A stretch of 23,037 bases of DNA from Bacillota bacterium (GTDB lineage Bacteria; Bacillota; Clostridia; Acetivibrionales; DSM-1351): the NCBI GenBank assembly GCA_023416275.1, contig JAEZIB010000147.1, positions 1 to 23,037 of the forward strand, given 5' to 3'. The position numbers and the translations under genes were made by a program. The notes beneath the pieces were generated by a model, which saw nothing but the letters and a program-made list of their open reading frames with translations, ran no database searches and was not told the DNA's origin. Positions 13,570-21,813 of this stretch are shown in pieces. Within the stretch, counting starts at the first letter, position 1; each line of letters begins with the position of its first letter.

Positions 13570-15990
13570 ATGAAGACAGAGACACTTCCGTATAAAAATA
13601 TTGGGGGCTATAATTCTGCGCAGCGTAAGAGGAACAGAGGTACAAAACTTTTGACTCTGCTTGAATATTTGAATAAGGCGAATTTTTTTATTCTACCGAT
13701 GGCTTTTTTGCTGGGAAGAATCACCCTTTTTGATGGACGGATGCCATTTGGTATTGCAATATATGCGGCGACCTTAGGAATGAATATTAACAGGATATTT
13801 ATTTCAATTGCAATTTTTGCTGGGATGCTTTCATCAGGTTCAGCTTATGAAAATGAACTCTTCTATAAGCTAATAACAGCTTTTATTGTAATGCTTCTAA
13901 TTAATGCAATTAATATTCCGTTTAAAAAGAGTATGGGTTCTCATTTAAGAATAGGAATTATAACCTTTATAGGTGTATTAGTGCCCGAAATTTTATTTAT
14001 ATACTTACAGGGCTTCTATGTTTATAGCATTCTGGAGGCACTGTTAAATGCATTTATTATTTTTGCACTAGTTTTTGTCTTCAAAAATGTGATGGGAGTG
14101 CTGGAGAGTCCAACAAGGATATACAGCCTGACAAATGAAGAAACCTTGAGTATTGCCATTGCATGTGCATTGACTGTAAGCGGTTTGGGGCCTTTCTATA
14201 TATATGGAGTAAGTATTCGAAATATTTTGTGCATTATAATAATACTTATTTTTAGCTATAAAGCAGGTGCAGGAAATGGAACTGCAATTGGTGTAATTGT
14301 AGGAACGCTTATAAGTATTTCTTCTGAATCATCAACTGCTATTGCCTCATTTGCCTTTTGCGGGCTTATTTCGGGAATTTTAAGAAGTATGGGCAAGGTT
14401 GGCTGTTGTTTAGGCGTATTAATGGGTGATGCAATATTGACATACGTTATTACTGGTACAATTGAGATACTCATTATATATGAAATTGTTATATCAATTA
14501 CAGTCTTTTTGCTAATACCCGAAAAAGCTATGGATGTTATAGTGAGCAGATTTAATAAGAAATTATTAGCTAAAGGAGATAAAAAGGGTTACAGTGCGAG
14601 AATTAAAAATATAACAGTTGATAAATTAAACAGGTTTTCAATTGCATTTGGCGAAATGGCAAAGACCTTTGATGAGATATCTGAAACAAAGACTATTACA
14701 GAAAAACACGATATTACAGCAATATTTGATAGAGTGGCAGATAAAGTATGTAAGGATTGCAGCTTATGTACTCATTGCTGGGAACAAAACTTTTGTAACA
14801 CTTATCAAATTATGTTCAAAATAGTTGAAAAGCTTGATAGCAAGGGATGGATTGAACAAGAGGACATTCCTAAATATTTTTTGGACAGATGCGAGAGAGT
14901 AGAGGAATTTGTGAAATCTGTAAATAATGTTTTTGAACTGTTTAAAGTTGATATGGTATGGAGAAATAGGGTTGGAGAAAGCAGGGGCTTAGTGTCACAA
15001 CAGCTAAGGAGTATGTCAAAGGTGATTTCTAATTTGGCTAGCGAATTAAACACAGATATTGATTTTAAGGATGATATAGAAAATCAGATAATATTGGAAT
15101 TATCAAAAGCAGGTATGAGAAATGTAGAGGCTATTGTATATGAAAACCGATATGGTAAATATGAAATAACCTTATCATATAAAGGCTGTGGTGGAAGAAG
15201 GAGCTGTATTGGAAACGTTGAGAAGATTGTTTCTTTGGCAGTTAACCGCAGAATGTTGAAGGATGGTAGTGAGTGTGGACTAAATTCAAAAACTAATATG
15301 TGTACAATTAAACTTGTGGAGGAAGAAACCTTCAAAGTAATTACAGGTGTAGCAAGAATGTCAAAGCATGAAAAATATGTTTCTGGAGATAACTATACTT
15401 TTATAAATACTGGCGATGGCAAGTATATTGCAGCTTTGAGCGATGGAATGGGAACAGGGCATAAGGCATGCATACAAAGTAAGGCAACAATTAATCTGAT
15501 TGAGCAATTTATGGAGTCGGGTTTTGATAAAGATACAACAGTTAAACTTATTAACTCACTGCTTGTTCTTAAATCTAATGATGATTCCTTCGCAACTATT
15601 GATATATCTGTAGTGGATTTATATGAAGGGGAAGTGGAATTCGTAAAGGTAGGGGCGGCTCCTACTTTTATCAAGAGAAATGAGTTTGTTGAAGTAGTAA
15701 AGACAGCATCTTTACCGGCAGGCATTATGAGCGATGTGGAGCTAGAATTGGTACATAAGAGGGTAGACAATGGAGACTTTCTAATAATGCTTTCTGACGG
15801 GATTATTGATTCATTTCAAGCTACCCCCGATAGTATAAAGGCAGTACAAGGTATTCTACAGAACATGACAAGTAAAAATCCTCAAAAAATAGCAGATGAC
15901 TTATTAGAAGAAGCACTTTGCGCTTGCAAAGATAAGAATCCTGTGGATGATATGATGGTTATGGTAGCTAAAGTGTGGAAATCTAAGTAA
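13570..15990 (+). CDS. spoIIE: Stage II sporulation protein E, PP2C-type serine phosphatase
   Basis: 806 residues, near the normal family length. The N-terminal third (about 37-315) is a bundle of some ten membrane helices. The middle has a cysteine cluster V-C-K-D-C-S-L-C-T-H-C-W (about 392-403), a known feature of clostridial SpoIIE. The C-terminal PP2C domain (about 600-803) carries S-G-D-N-Y, A-L-S-D-G-M-G-T-G-H-K-A, I-M-L-S-D-G-I-I-D and P-V-D-D-M-M-V, supplying the metal-binding aspartates. It dephosphorylates the anti-anti-sigma factor SpoIIAA, which releases sigma-F in the forespore, and acts at the polar septum with FtsZ. The start has an AGGGGGA ribosome site. The tRNA-Met/Glu pair upstream preserves ancient synteny. 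The usual neighbours tilS, hpt and ftsH do not follow here. Confidence 0.97.
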   Translation: MKTETLPYKNIGGYNSAQRKRNRGTKLLTLLEYLNKANFFILPMAFLLGRITLFDGRMPFGIAIYAATLGMNINRIFISIAIFAGMLSSGSAYENELFYKLITAFIVMLLINAINIPFKKSMGSHLRIGIITFIGVLVPEILFIYLQGFYVYSILEALLNAFIIFALVFVFKNVMGVLESPTRIYSLTNEETLSIAIACALTVSGLGPFYIYGVSIRNILCIIIILIFSYKAGAGNGTAIGVIVGTLISISSESSTAIASFAFCGLISGILRSMGKVGCCLGVLMGDAILTYVITGTIEILIIYEIVISITVFLLIPEKAMDVIVSRFNKKLLAKGDKKGYSARIKNITVDKLNRFSIAFGEMAKTFDEISETKTITEKHDITAIFDRVADKVCKDCSLCTHCWEQNFCNTYQIMFKIVEKLDSKGWIEQEDIPKYFLDRCERVEEFVKSVNNVFELFKVDMVWRNRVGESRGLVSQQLRSMSKVISNLASELNTDIDFKDDIENQIILELSKAGMRNVEAIVYENRYGKYEITLSYKGCGGRRSCIGNVEKIVSLAVNRRMLKDGSECGLNSKTNMCTIKLVEEETFKVITGVARMSKHEKYVSGDNYTFINTGDGKYIAALSDGMGTGHKACIQSKATINLIEQFMESGFDKDTTVKLINSLLVLKSNDDSFATIDISVVDLYEGEVEFVKVGAAPTFIKRNEFVEVVKTASLPAGIMSDVELELVHKRVDNGDFLIMLSDGIIDSFQATPDSIKAVQGILQNMTSKNPQKIADDLLEEALCACKDKNPVDDMMVMVAKVWKSK

Positions 15991-16072
15991 CTTATAATTG
16001 ATAATTAGTATATGTGTATAAAAATAGTAAACTTCCATAAACTACTCATAAATATTCTTGATGGAGGATACT

Positions 16073-16405
16073 ATGTTTGATGGGAAATCTAAAAAAGTGA
16101 TAGTTATTAATGACATTCATTCTAATTTATTTGAATCGGCTATATTAGTTTTAAAAGAGGAAAAAGACAGAGAGGAGAAATGCCATATTTTCAATTCAGA
16201 TAAGAGAGACAATGTTAAAAATGATTTTATTCTGAAGGAGGCAGAATCAATCATTAACAACTATATAAAAGAGAATAAGAGCAAGCTTGTTCCACAAAAG
16301 AAGACAGAAAACACAAACAGTGAATTTATGAAAAATGTAATAATTAACTCAGCTTTAATAGGCAGTGTTGTAGCAGTTGCTTTTCTTTTGATAAAGCTGT
16401 TTTAG
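16073..16405 (+). CDS. Small tail-anchored hypothetical protein
   Basis: 110 residues. The N-terminal 85 are soluble and charged, beginning K-K-V-I-V-I-N-D-I-H-S-N-L-F-E-S-A. One membrane helix closes the protein (about 88-109), so it is probably C-terminally anchored with its body in the cytosol. GGAGG at 16063-16067 fixes the ATG at 16073 rather than the earlier in-frame start at 16058. It lies 82 bases after spoIIE in the same direction and could be co-transcribed. A stem of 10 pairs (16390-16399 with 16419-16428) spans its stop codon but lacks a T tract. Family and function are unknown. Confidence 0.7.
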   Translation: MFDGKSKKVIVINDIHSNLFESAILVLKEEKDREEKCHIFNSDKRDNVKNDFILKEAESIINNYIKENKSKLVPQKKTENTNSEFMKNVIINSALIGSVVAVAFLLIKLF

Positions 16406-16526
16406 TAGAAATTTAAAGCGGCTTTATCAAATAATCTGTATTAATAATGATAACGCTCTTGATTTTAATATATTATATATATTATTATATGTTATGATAT
16501 ATGTATAACAATCTTAAGGAGCATAT

Positions 16527-17168
16527 ATGAAATTGAATTTTAACAAAATAATAGATTTCTTCTTACTAAAAAAGGACTTCTACTCAAAACTGAATGATAA
16601 AATTATGTGGCTTTACGTAGGTATAGTTTTTGTTGGCTTACGGGATGTATTTTTTGTTGCCTTAAACTTGAATTCAAATAATGTAGACTTTAAGAATAAT
16701 TTTACATTAGATTTAAAAACTACAGGAATGTTGGTTCTAACAGCCTTGGTGGTAGGCTTTTTAGATTTAATTGCTTTTTCATATCCTGCTTTTGATACAA
16801 TTAAGCATTTTAAAAACAGAAATGACAGCAAGTCCATGTCTTTGGTTGTGATATATTCCAGCCAATTGACAAAGGTTGCAAAAATGTATGCGTTAGTTAA
16901 TGTTGTTGTTACACCGATACAATTATTGTGCTATTTTACTGGTAAAATGGCTGTTTCATATAACTCTGAAATACTTGTTTACATATCGTTAGTGCTTGAA
17001 ATTTTGGCGTATTTTTGGTTCAATGGAGCTATTACACGTGGTTTATGTGTCCTTTTCAAGCTTCCAAACAACATCAGAGGAATCGTATTTGTACTTGTAT
17101 TTATATGGAATGCATTGTTGAGCCAAGCTATTGTCTATTTGCTCAATCTGGTTTTGCTTAGATTGTAG
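16527..17168 (+). CDS. Five-helix membrane protein, YIP1-like
   Basis: 213 residues with five predicted membrane helices at about 26-46, 66-87, 118-138, 147-168 and 183-206, joined by short loops. The length, helix count and N-terminal segment (F-F-L-L-K-K-D-F-Y-S-K-L) suit the YIP1-type fold seen in many clostridial membrane proteins. No diagnostic motif is visible, so this is a topology-based guess. AAGGAG lies seven bases before the ATG. A very AT-rich upstream stretch with TATGAT at about 16493 may hold its promoter. The function is unknown. Confidence 0.65.
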   Translation: MKLNFNKIIDFFLLKKDFYSKLNDKIMWLYVGIVFVGLRDVFFVALNLNSNNVDFKNNFTLDLKTTGMLVLTALVVGFLDLIAFSYPAFDTIKHFKNRNDSKSMSLVVIYSSQLTKVAKMYALVNVVVTPIQLLCYFTGKMAVSYNSEILVYISLVLEILAYFWFNGAITRGLCVLFKLPNNIRGIVFVLVFIWNALLSQAIVYLLNLVLLRL

Positions 17169-17173
17169 TAAAT

Positions 17174-17205
17174 ACTTTGGAGTGATTATATTCAAAGTGC
17201 TTTTT
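17174..17205 (+). terminator. Probable terminator after the YIP1-like gene
   Basis: ACTTTG (17174-17179) pairs with CAAAGT (17193-17198), followed by GC and five T residues. The stem is only six pairs, so the terminator is of moderate strength. Confidence 0.45.
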
Positions 17206-17280
17206 GATGTCTAGAAATATACCGGTATCTGAATTATTTCGATGCATTGTCACAAAAAGTCTAGCTATTTTGTGCAACTA

Positions 17281-17442
17281 TTAATGTATTATTTTCATTT
17301 TTTGTGGATTCATATAACTAATGCTGCTATGTATCCTTTCGCGGTTATACCAAGATTCTATGTGGAAAGATAACTAATTTTGATTCATTTAAATCTCTAT
17401 ACGTGTGCCTATATTTTTCTTTCTTCTTAAGTACAGAATAGA
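17281..17442 (-). pseudogene. Remnant of an IS3-family transposase (C-terminal end of OrfB)
   Basis: Reading the minus strand toward the stop at 17281 gives I-E-S-W-Y-N-R-E-R-I-H-S-S-I-S-Y-M-N-P-Q-K, the classic end of the IS3-family rve integrase domain. Just upstream in another frame comes S-V-L-K-K-K-E-K-Y-R-H-T-Y-R-D-L-N-E-S-K-L-V-I-F, which matches the segment expected next. One frameshift near 17362 separates them. Only about 55 codons survive; the catalytic D and first E and the OrfA part are gone. It is a dead relic marking past insertion between spoIIE-linked genes and the dockerin gene. Confidence 0.8.
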
Positions 17443-17446
17443 TTAG

Positions 17447-17483
17447 TCGGTTGGGTTGTTTTTTTGCCCTGACCGATTTTTTT
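17447..17483 (+). terminator. Intrinsic terminator next to the transposase relic
   Basis: TCGGTTGGG (17447-17455) pairs with CCTGACCGA (17468-17476) through nine pairs, two of them wobbles, followed by seven T residues. The plus-strand transcript it would stop is unclear; read-through from the YIP1-like gene is possible. Confidence 0.6.
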
Positions 17484-17505
17484 GTTTGTAGGGTAATTTT
17501 TTGTT

Positions 17506-17878
17506 AACTCAACTTTCCCAGTTGAGAATTGCAGGTGTTCAACTTATCAATTGAAAGTTGAGTTAGAAATAATTGCATGAATTAGTTGGTAAAAAAGCCT
17601 GCTGAATTAATACAATGATTCTAGTATCAATAAAATAACGAAGATAGTATTCATGTATACTTAAAATTGTTCAGCAAGCTCTAAGTATTTTTGCCGTAAA
17701 ACCGACACGATGTCAGTTTTAGCACACTATGAACCATGGATGGTGAATGTGGAAAGGCGGCTAAAATGCTGAGAATAAACAATGCTAGTTCCTAGCAATT
17801 ACCAATTCAAGCAATTAGTTCGGCAACAAACAATTGATAAGTTTGAACACCGATAGAATTTTCATGTGGGAAAGTTGA
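17506..17878. repeat. 373-bp element with long imperfect terminal inverted repeats (MITE-like or structured RNA)
   Basis: Outer ends TCAACTTTCCCA (17509-17520) and TGGGAAAGTTGA (17867-17878) are perfectly complementary. Next, 17534-17553 and 17831-17851 pair over 20 positions with one extra base. Then 17570-17592 and 17799-17817 pair with small gaps. Inside lie further stems, GCCTGCTGAA/TTCAGCAAGC (17597-17606 with 17670-17679, one mismatch), AAAACCGAC/GTCAGTTTT (17698-17706 with 17711-17719) and GCTAG-TTC-CTAGC. The left arm can also fold on itself (17506-17517 with 17553-17564, 12 pairs). No open frame is evident. It sits beside the IS3 relic. A miniature inverted-repeat transposon is the simplest reading. 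Confidence 0.65.
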
Positions 17879-18225
17879 TTTAGTAATTTTAATAATTGAA
17901 AATATAGTATTTCTCAACAAAAAAGGAAAAGTCAAAACAATGTTGTTAGTTGCAGGAGAATAAAAATATATGTAGAATAATTTTTTATAAGTGAGAATAA
18001 TAGGATAATAAACTTAATATTTATCAATATCAATGAAGAAATAAATACTTTCCAGTAGTATATCACTAGACTTACAAAATGTAGCAAGTCTTATTATAAC
18101 AAGCATACATATTTAACGAACGGTGTACTAAGTTAGTGTCTCACTTTCAAACAGAAGCTCTTTTGTAGGGCATAATCAAAATCTGATTTTCATCAGAAAA
18201 GTATTAATTTAGGAGGAGTATATTA
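17879..18225. other. Leader region of the dockerin enzyme gene
   Basis: 347 AT-rich bases with no open frame of note. A perfect hairpin TCTGAT-TTTC-ATCAGA (18182-18197) lies 14 bases before the ribosome site (AGGAGGAG) and could influence translation or mRNA stability. A looser stem GACTTACA/TGT-AGC-AAGTC lies near 18069-18090. CATAAT near 18171 is a possible -10 box without a good -35. Confidence 0.4.
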
Positions 18226-19638
18226 ATGAAAAGAATTAACCGACTTATCGCCTTGGGTATTTTGACAGCGCTGCTTATCTCGCCATTTCCACTATCAGTC
18301 CAAAAAGGGAATCAAGTGCTGGCACTGGACAACAATCTGGGATTGACTCCACCAATGGGATGGAACAGCTGGAACATCTTTGGAGGTGACATCAATGAGG
18401 ATAAGATCAAGCAAATTGCAGATGCTATGGTTACAACAGGAATGAAGGATGTAGGCTATGAGTATGTCAATCTTGATGACAATTGGATGGCAAACCCTGC
18501 CCGTGACGTTAATGGAAATCTTATTCCAGATCACAAACGTTTCCCTAACGGTATAAAAGCTTTGGCAGATTATATTCATTCAAAAGGATTAAAGATTGGG
18601 ATTTATGGTGACAGGGGAGTAACTACCTGCTGCAATATTCCTCAGAGTGGAAGCCAGGGTTATGAGGAGCAAGATGCACAAACCTTTGCTGACTGGGGAG
18701 TGGACTATTTAAAATATGATAACTGTGCTTCAGACAGTAATCTGCAAGCAGGCTACGAAAAAATGCGGGATGCTCTTTTGAAAACAGGAAGACCTATTTA
18801 CTACAGCATATGCTGCTGGTATTTTGCAGGCCCATGGCTGGTAGATTGCGGTAATTCCTGGAGAACGACAGGAGATATTAGTGATAACTGGGGAAGCATT
18901 ACAAAGAATATTGATGAAAACTCTAAATCCGCCTCCTATGCAGGTCCAGGTCATTGGAATGATCCGGATATGTTGGAGGTTGGTAATGGTAAAATGACAG
19001 ATACAGAATACAAAGCTCATTTTAGCATGTGGTGTATGATGGCAGCTCCACTTATCGCTGGAAATGATCTTAGAAATATGACTCCTGCTACTAAAGAGAT
19101 TCTTACAAACAAAGAAGTTATTGCAATTGATCAAGATGCTGCAGGAGTGCAAGGCACTAAGGTAAGTACTTCGGGAGAGCTTGAAGTGTGGTGTAAGCCT
19201 CTAGGGACAGATGGTACTACCAAGGCAGTTGCCCTCCTGAATCGAGGAGCTACTTCAGCAGATATCACTGTAAATTGGAGCGATATAGGGCTTGTCAATG
19301 GTCCTATTGCAGTTCGCGATCTTTGGGAGCATAAGGATTGCGGCACGTTTAGTACTGGGTATACAGCCAATGTTCCTTCCCATGGAGTGGTGGTATTAAA
19401 AGTAAGCTCCGCTGATACAGCTATAATGTATGGTGATGTTGATGGAAGTAAAACAATTGATGCAATAGATTATTCGTTAGTAAAGCAGTATCTGCTTGGA
19501 CAGATTTCAGACTTTCCAACTTCAAAGGGCAAACTTGCTGCCGATGTTGATGGGGACGGTCAAATAACAGCACTGGATTTTGCATTAGTCAAGCAATATT
19601 TGTTGGGGGTTATTAACAAATTCCCTGCGCAGAAATAA
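18226..19638 (+). CDS. Secreted GH27 alpha-galactosidase-like enzyme with type I dockerin
   Basis: 470 residues. A signal peptide (about 1-35) has K-R-I-N-R and a hydrophobic core. The GH27 catalytic barrel (about 38-310) begins T-P-P-M-G-W-N-S-W-N. The nucleophile is Asp165 in Y-L-K-Y-D-N-C, and the acid/base is Asp217 in R-T-T-G-D-I. H-W-N-D-P-D-M-L-E-V-G-N follows. A beta-sandwich (about 315-395) precedes a type I dockerin (about 402-467) with two calcium-binding repeats, D-V-D-G-S-K-T-I-D-A-I-D and D-V-D-G-D-G-Q-I-T-A-L-D. The enzyme should remove alpha-galactosyl (or, in some GH27 members, beta-L-arabinopyranosyl) groups from plant polysaccharides while docked on a scaffoldin cohesin. 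The Ala-Ile/Ala-Leu recognition residues point to R. cellulolyticum-type cohesins. RBS AGGAGGAG supports the start. It stands alone. Confidence 0.95.
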   Translation: MKRINRLIALGILTALLISPFPLSVQKGNQVLALDNNLGLTPPMGWNSWNIFGGDINEDKIKQIADAMVTTGMKDVGYEYVNLDDNWMANPARDVNGNLIPDHKRFPNGIKALADYIHSKGLKIGIYGDRGVTTCCNIPQSGSQGYEEQDAQTFADWGVDYLKYDNCASDSNLQAGYEKMRDALLKTGRPIYYSICCWYFAGPWLVDCGNSWRTTGDISDNWGSITKNIDENSKSASYAGPGHWNDPDMLEVGNGKMTDTEYKAHFSMWCMMAAPLIAGNDLRNMTPATKEILTNKEVIAIDQDAAGVQGTKVSTSGELEVWCKPLGTDGTTKAVALLNRGATSADITVNWSDIGLVNGPIAVRDLWEHKDCGTFSTGYTANVPSHGVVVLKVSSADTAIMYGDVDGSKTIDAIDYSLVKQYLLGQISDFPTSKGKLAADVDGDGQITALDFALVKQYLLGVINKFPAQK

Positions 19639-19641
19639 TTA

Positions 19642-19885
19642 ATAACTCAAACTTCGTACATAAAAATCTATTGGTGTGGTGGAATTATCAATGGTTTGGT
19701 GCAAAAATAACTCGAAAGTATAGTTGGTGCTTACATGGTGCACTTTCGAGTCTCAAAAAACGCAAGCGTTTTTTCACACAACTAATTCATGCGATTTATT
19801 TCCACCTAACTTTCCATTAATTATGCTACCACACCTTATATTACTAGGTTTTAAGCAGTATATTGAACTTCCAAGTTTGAGTTAT
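19642..19885 (+). ncRNA. Structured RNA element, copy 2 (unidentified family), downstream of the dockerin enzyme
   Basis: The outermost stem ATAACTCAAACTT (19642-19654) pairs perfectly over 13 bases with 19873-19885. Inside, GGTGTGGT (19673-19680) pairs with ACCACACC (19828-19835), and AATGG (19690-19694) with CCATT (19814-19818). P2 is ACTCGAAAG (19710-19718) with CTTTCGAGT (19743-19751), its loop holding GTGCTTACATGGTGCA. P3 is AAAAAACGC-AA-GCGTTTTTT (19755-19774). P2, its loop and P3 correspond to the element at 1544-1668, with compensatory changes in P2. It begins three bases after the enzyme stop codon and could be a 3' untranslated structure or a separate RNA. No matching known family comes to mind. 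Confidence 0.55.
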
Positions 19886-20184
19886 AAATAAAAAGAGTTA
19901 CCGAAAAGTATGAGTTTTCTATATTGTAAACATGTGATTATTGGGCTATAATATGGTAGTGGTTTGAAATGGTAATGATTTTAAGTAGAGAGCCGTTTCC
20001 AATAGCACTGACAAAAAGTAGTATTGAGTTAGAGTGTTAAGTATATACTGTTACTGAATAATAAGCTATAAAAACCATAGTAGTTAATAAATTTTGTATA
20101 TACCCATACTGGTTTCTGCATTACGCCACTTTATGGGGCTTTGGCAGTAAAGAAACGGTAGACAAAACTAAATATTTATACAAT
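19886..20184. other. Intergenic DNA upstream of tRNA-Arg
   Basis: About 300 AT-rich bases with no convincing open frame. The tRNA-Arg promoter must be here, but I could not find a good -35/-10 pair at the right distance. Confidence 0.35.
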
Positions 20185-20259
20185 GTCTCGGTAGTCTAAT
20201 GGATAAGACGGTGGATTCCGGTTCCACTGATACGGGTTCGATTCCTGTCCGGGACGCCA
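20185..20259 (+). tRNA. tRNA-Arg (anticodon CCG), probable integration site
   Basis: 75 bases. The acceptor GTCTCGG pairs with CCGGGAC, the anticodon loop is TTCCGGT (CCG, reading CGG), the discriminator is G, and CCA is encoded. An integrase gene starts 141 bases downstream in the same direction. That is the usual arrangement when an element has integrated into a tRNA 3' end. Confidence 0.93.
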
Positions 20260-20292
20260 AACGCTTGAAATAAAAAGTTTCTGGCGTTTTTT
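20259..20292 (+). terminator. Terminator of tRNA-Arg
   Basis: AAACGC (20259-20264) and GCGTTT (20284-20289) with inner GAAA/TTTC pairs (20267-20270 with 20278-20281), followed by a six-T run. It overlaps the tRNA's last base. Confidence 0.65.
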
Positions 20293-20322
20293 AATGCTCA
20301 AAAATGTTAGTGAAAAATAACG

Positions 20323-20364
20323 AGTCCACTGATTTAGAATAATATATTTACAAGTAAGTGGACT
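20323..20364. repeat. 8-bp inverted repeat upstream of the integrase
   Basis: AGTCCACT (20323-20330) and AGTGGACT (20357-20364) are perfectly complementary with a 26-base spacer. The repeat lies between the tRNA and the integrase, where attachment-arm or excisionase sites are expected. It could also be a simple hairpin. Confidence 0.35.
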
Positions 20365-20400
20365 ACCTCTTTTAGAAAAATTCTGAGGAGGTGTTGAAAA

Positions 20401-21536
20401 ATGAAATCAGTAAAAAGAATTACTACTGATTGGCAAAAAGAATTGAATGATTTTTTATTATGGAAGAAATCTCAAGGAGCAAGTCAACGAACTTTATATG
20501 ACTATAATAAGCATGTCAATATTTTTTTCAAAAGGTATCCTTATGCTTTACAAGACATTGAAGTTGCTTGTATGAAGTATATGAGTGAGAGTATTAAACC
20601 AGCAACTTATAATCTTCGTAGGGCATATTTAAAGTGCTTTTGTGATTATTTGCTCGAAGATGATTTTATAAAAGTTAATCCTTTTGCAAAATTACCAAAA
20701 AGAAAAGTGAGCGATAAGATAATAGATATTCCTATAGACATTCTACAACAATTTTTATCTATACAGACAAAACTAGCTTTGTTGGGCTTAGAGACTATTG
20801 TTTGATGCTTACGCAATTAGACTGTGGTATCCGTCCAAATGAAGCTTTACAACTTAAAATATCAGATTTTGATTTTAAACATTATTGTGTTATTGTTCCT
20901 GAAAAAGTTGCTAAAACAAGACATTCAAGGACACTATCTCTCAGTATAGAGACGGTAAGAGCTATTACTAAGCTTATCAATTACCGTCCAAGCGATTGGA
21001 AAAATGATATTCCTGTTTTTTGTTCTTGTGAAGGTGAAACGCTATGTTCGGATGTAATGTCAAGACGGTTTGCTAAATATTCACAAAAATTGGATGTTTA
21101 TATTACACCGTACGCAATGAGACATTGTTTTGCATTATATTACCTTCGTAATGGAGGCGGTAGTCTGCATCTTCAACGCCTGATGAGTCACGAATCTCTT
21201 GATATGTGTCGTAAGTATGCTCGCTTTACAAATCTAATTGAACAAGAGAGTACAGTGCTTAAAAAAGTTAAGGGTAAGAGAAAAGCTTCTAGTCACTCAG
21301 CTACAAATAGAGCTAATGTTCAAAAACATAAGGTTAAGCTTATAAATATTGCTGGAATAGAATATGAACTTGAAATCAATAACTCTGTTTATACTAAACT
21401 TCAAAATGAAAATAAACAAGCATACCAAAGACATATTGAGGCTTGGACTTTAAGAGGACATATTAGACACTATAAAAAGACTGGTAAAGAAGTTCTGATT
21501 AAACCATATAAAAAGGGTCATGGTAATGTATCCTAA
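20401..21536 (+). pseudogene. Tyrosine recombinase (integrase), frameshifted, with extra C-terminal domain
   Basis: The first frame (20401-20805) gives the N-terminal core-binding domain, ending after I-Q-T-K. The continuing frame (from about 20769, K-T-S-F-V-G-L-R-D-Y onward, to 21536) supplies the catalytic domain. Together they make about 378 residues. Catalytic residues are intact: Arg in C-G-I-R-P-N-E-A, Lys in A-K-T-R, Arg in P-Y-A-M-R-H-C-F (Tyr replaces the usual first His), His in L-M-S-H-E-S, and nucleophile Tyr in C-R-K-Y-A-R-F. One lost A in the A4 run at 20769-20772 explains the break. A -1 ribosomal slip there is possible but the site is poor. About 90 residues after the catalytic domain end in R-G-H-I-R-H-Y-K-K-T-G-K-E-V. 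AGGAGG precedes the start. A recombinase at a tRNA suggests a genomic island. Confidence 0.85.
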
Positions 21537-21813
21537 ATGAATGAGGCTTAAATATATGATGAAAGAGAGGCAAGTATGCTCTTAGAAATAAAAATATTTA
21601 AAGTCAAAAGACTTGAAAAGAACATTTTTTTGGTAATATAATGTAGGTAAATGGATGCAAATTGTACATTCATACCTAAACATTTAAATAAATGGTTCAT
21701 AAAGTCTTGAATTAAATTTAAAATATCATGCTGATACTTGCAATTATTTCTTTAAATTGGTAATGTATAAATAAATATGAAGCGATATACAAATTTTACA
21801 AAGGAGATTAGTG

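Noticed and set aside
20767..20775. Programmed -1 frameshift signal in the integrase.
   Set aside because: The A-site AAA could slip, but the P-site pairing (ACA to GAC) is poor and no strong downstream structure was noted; a mutation or base-call error is likelier.
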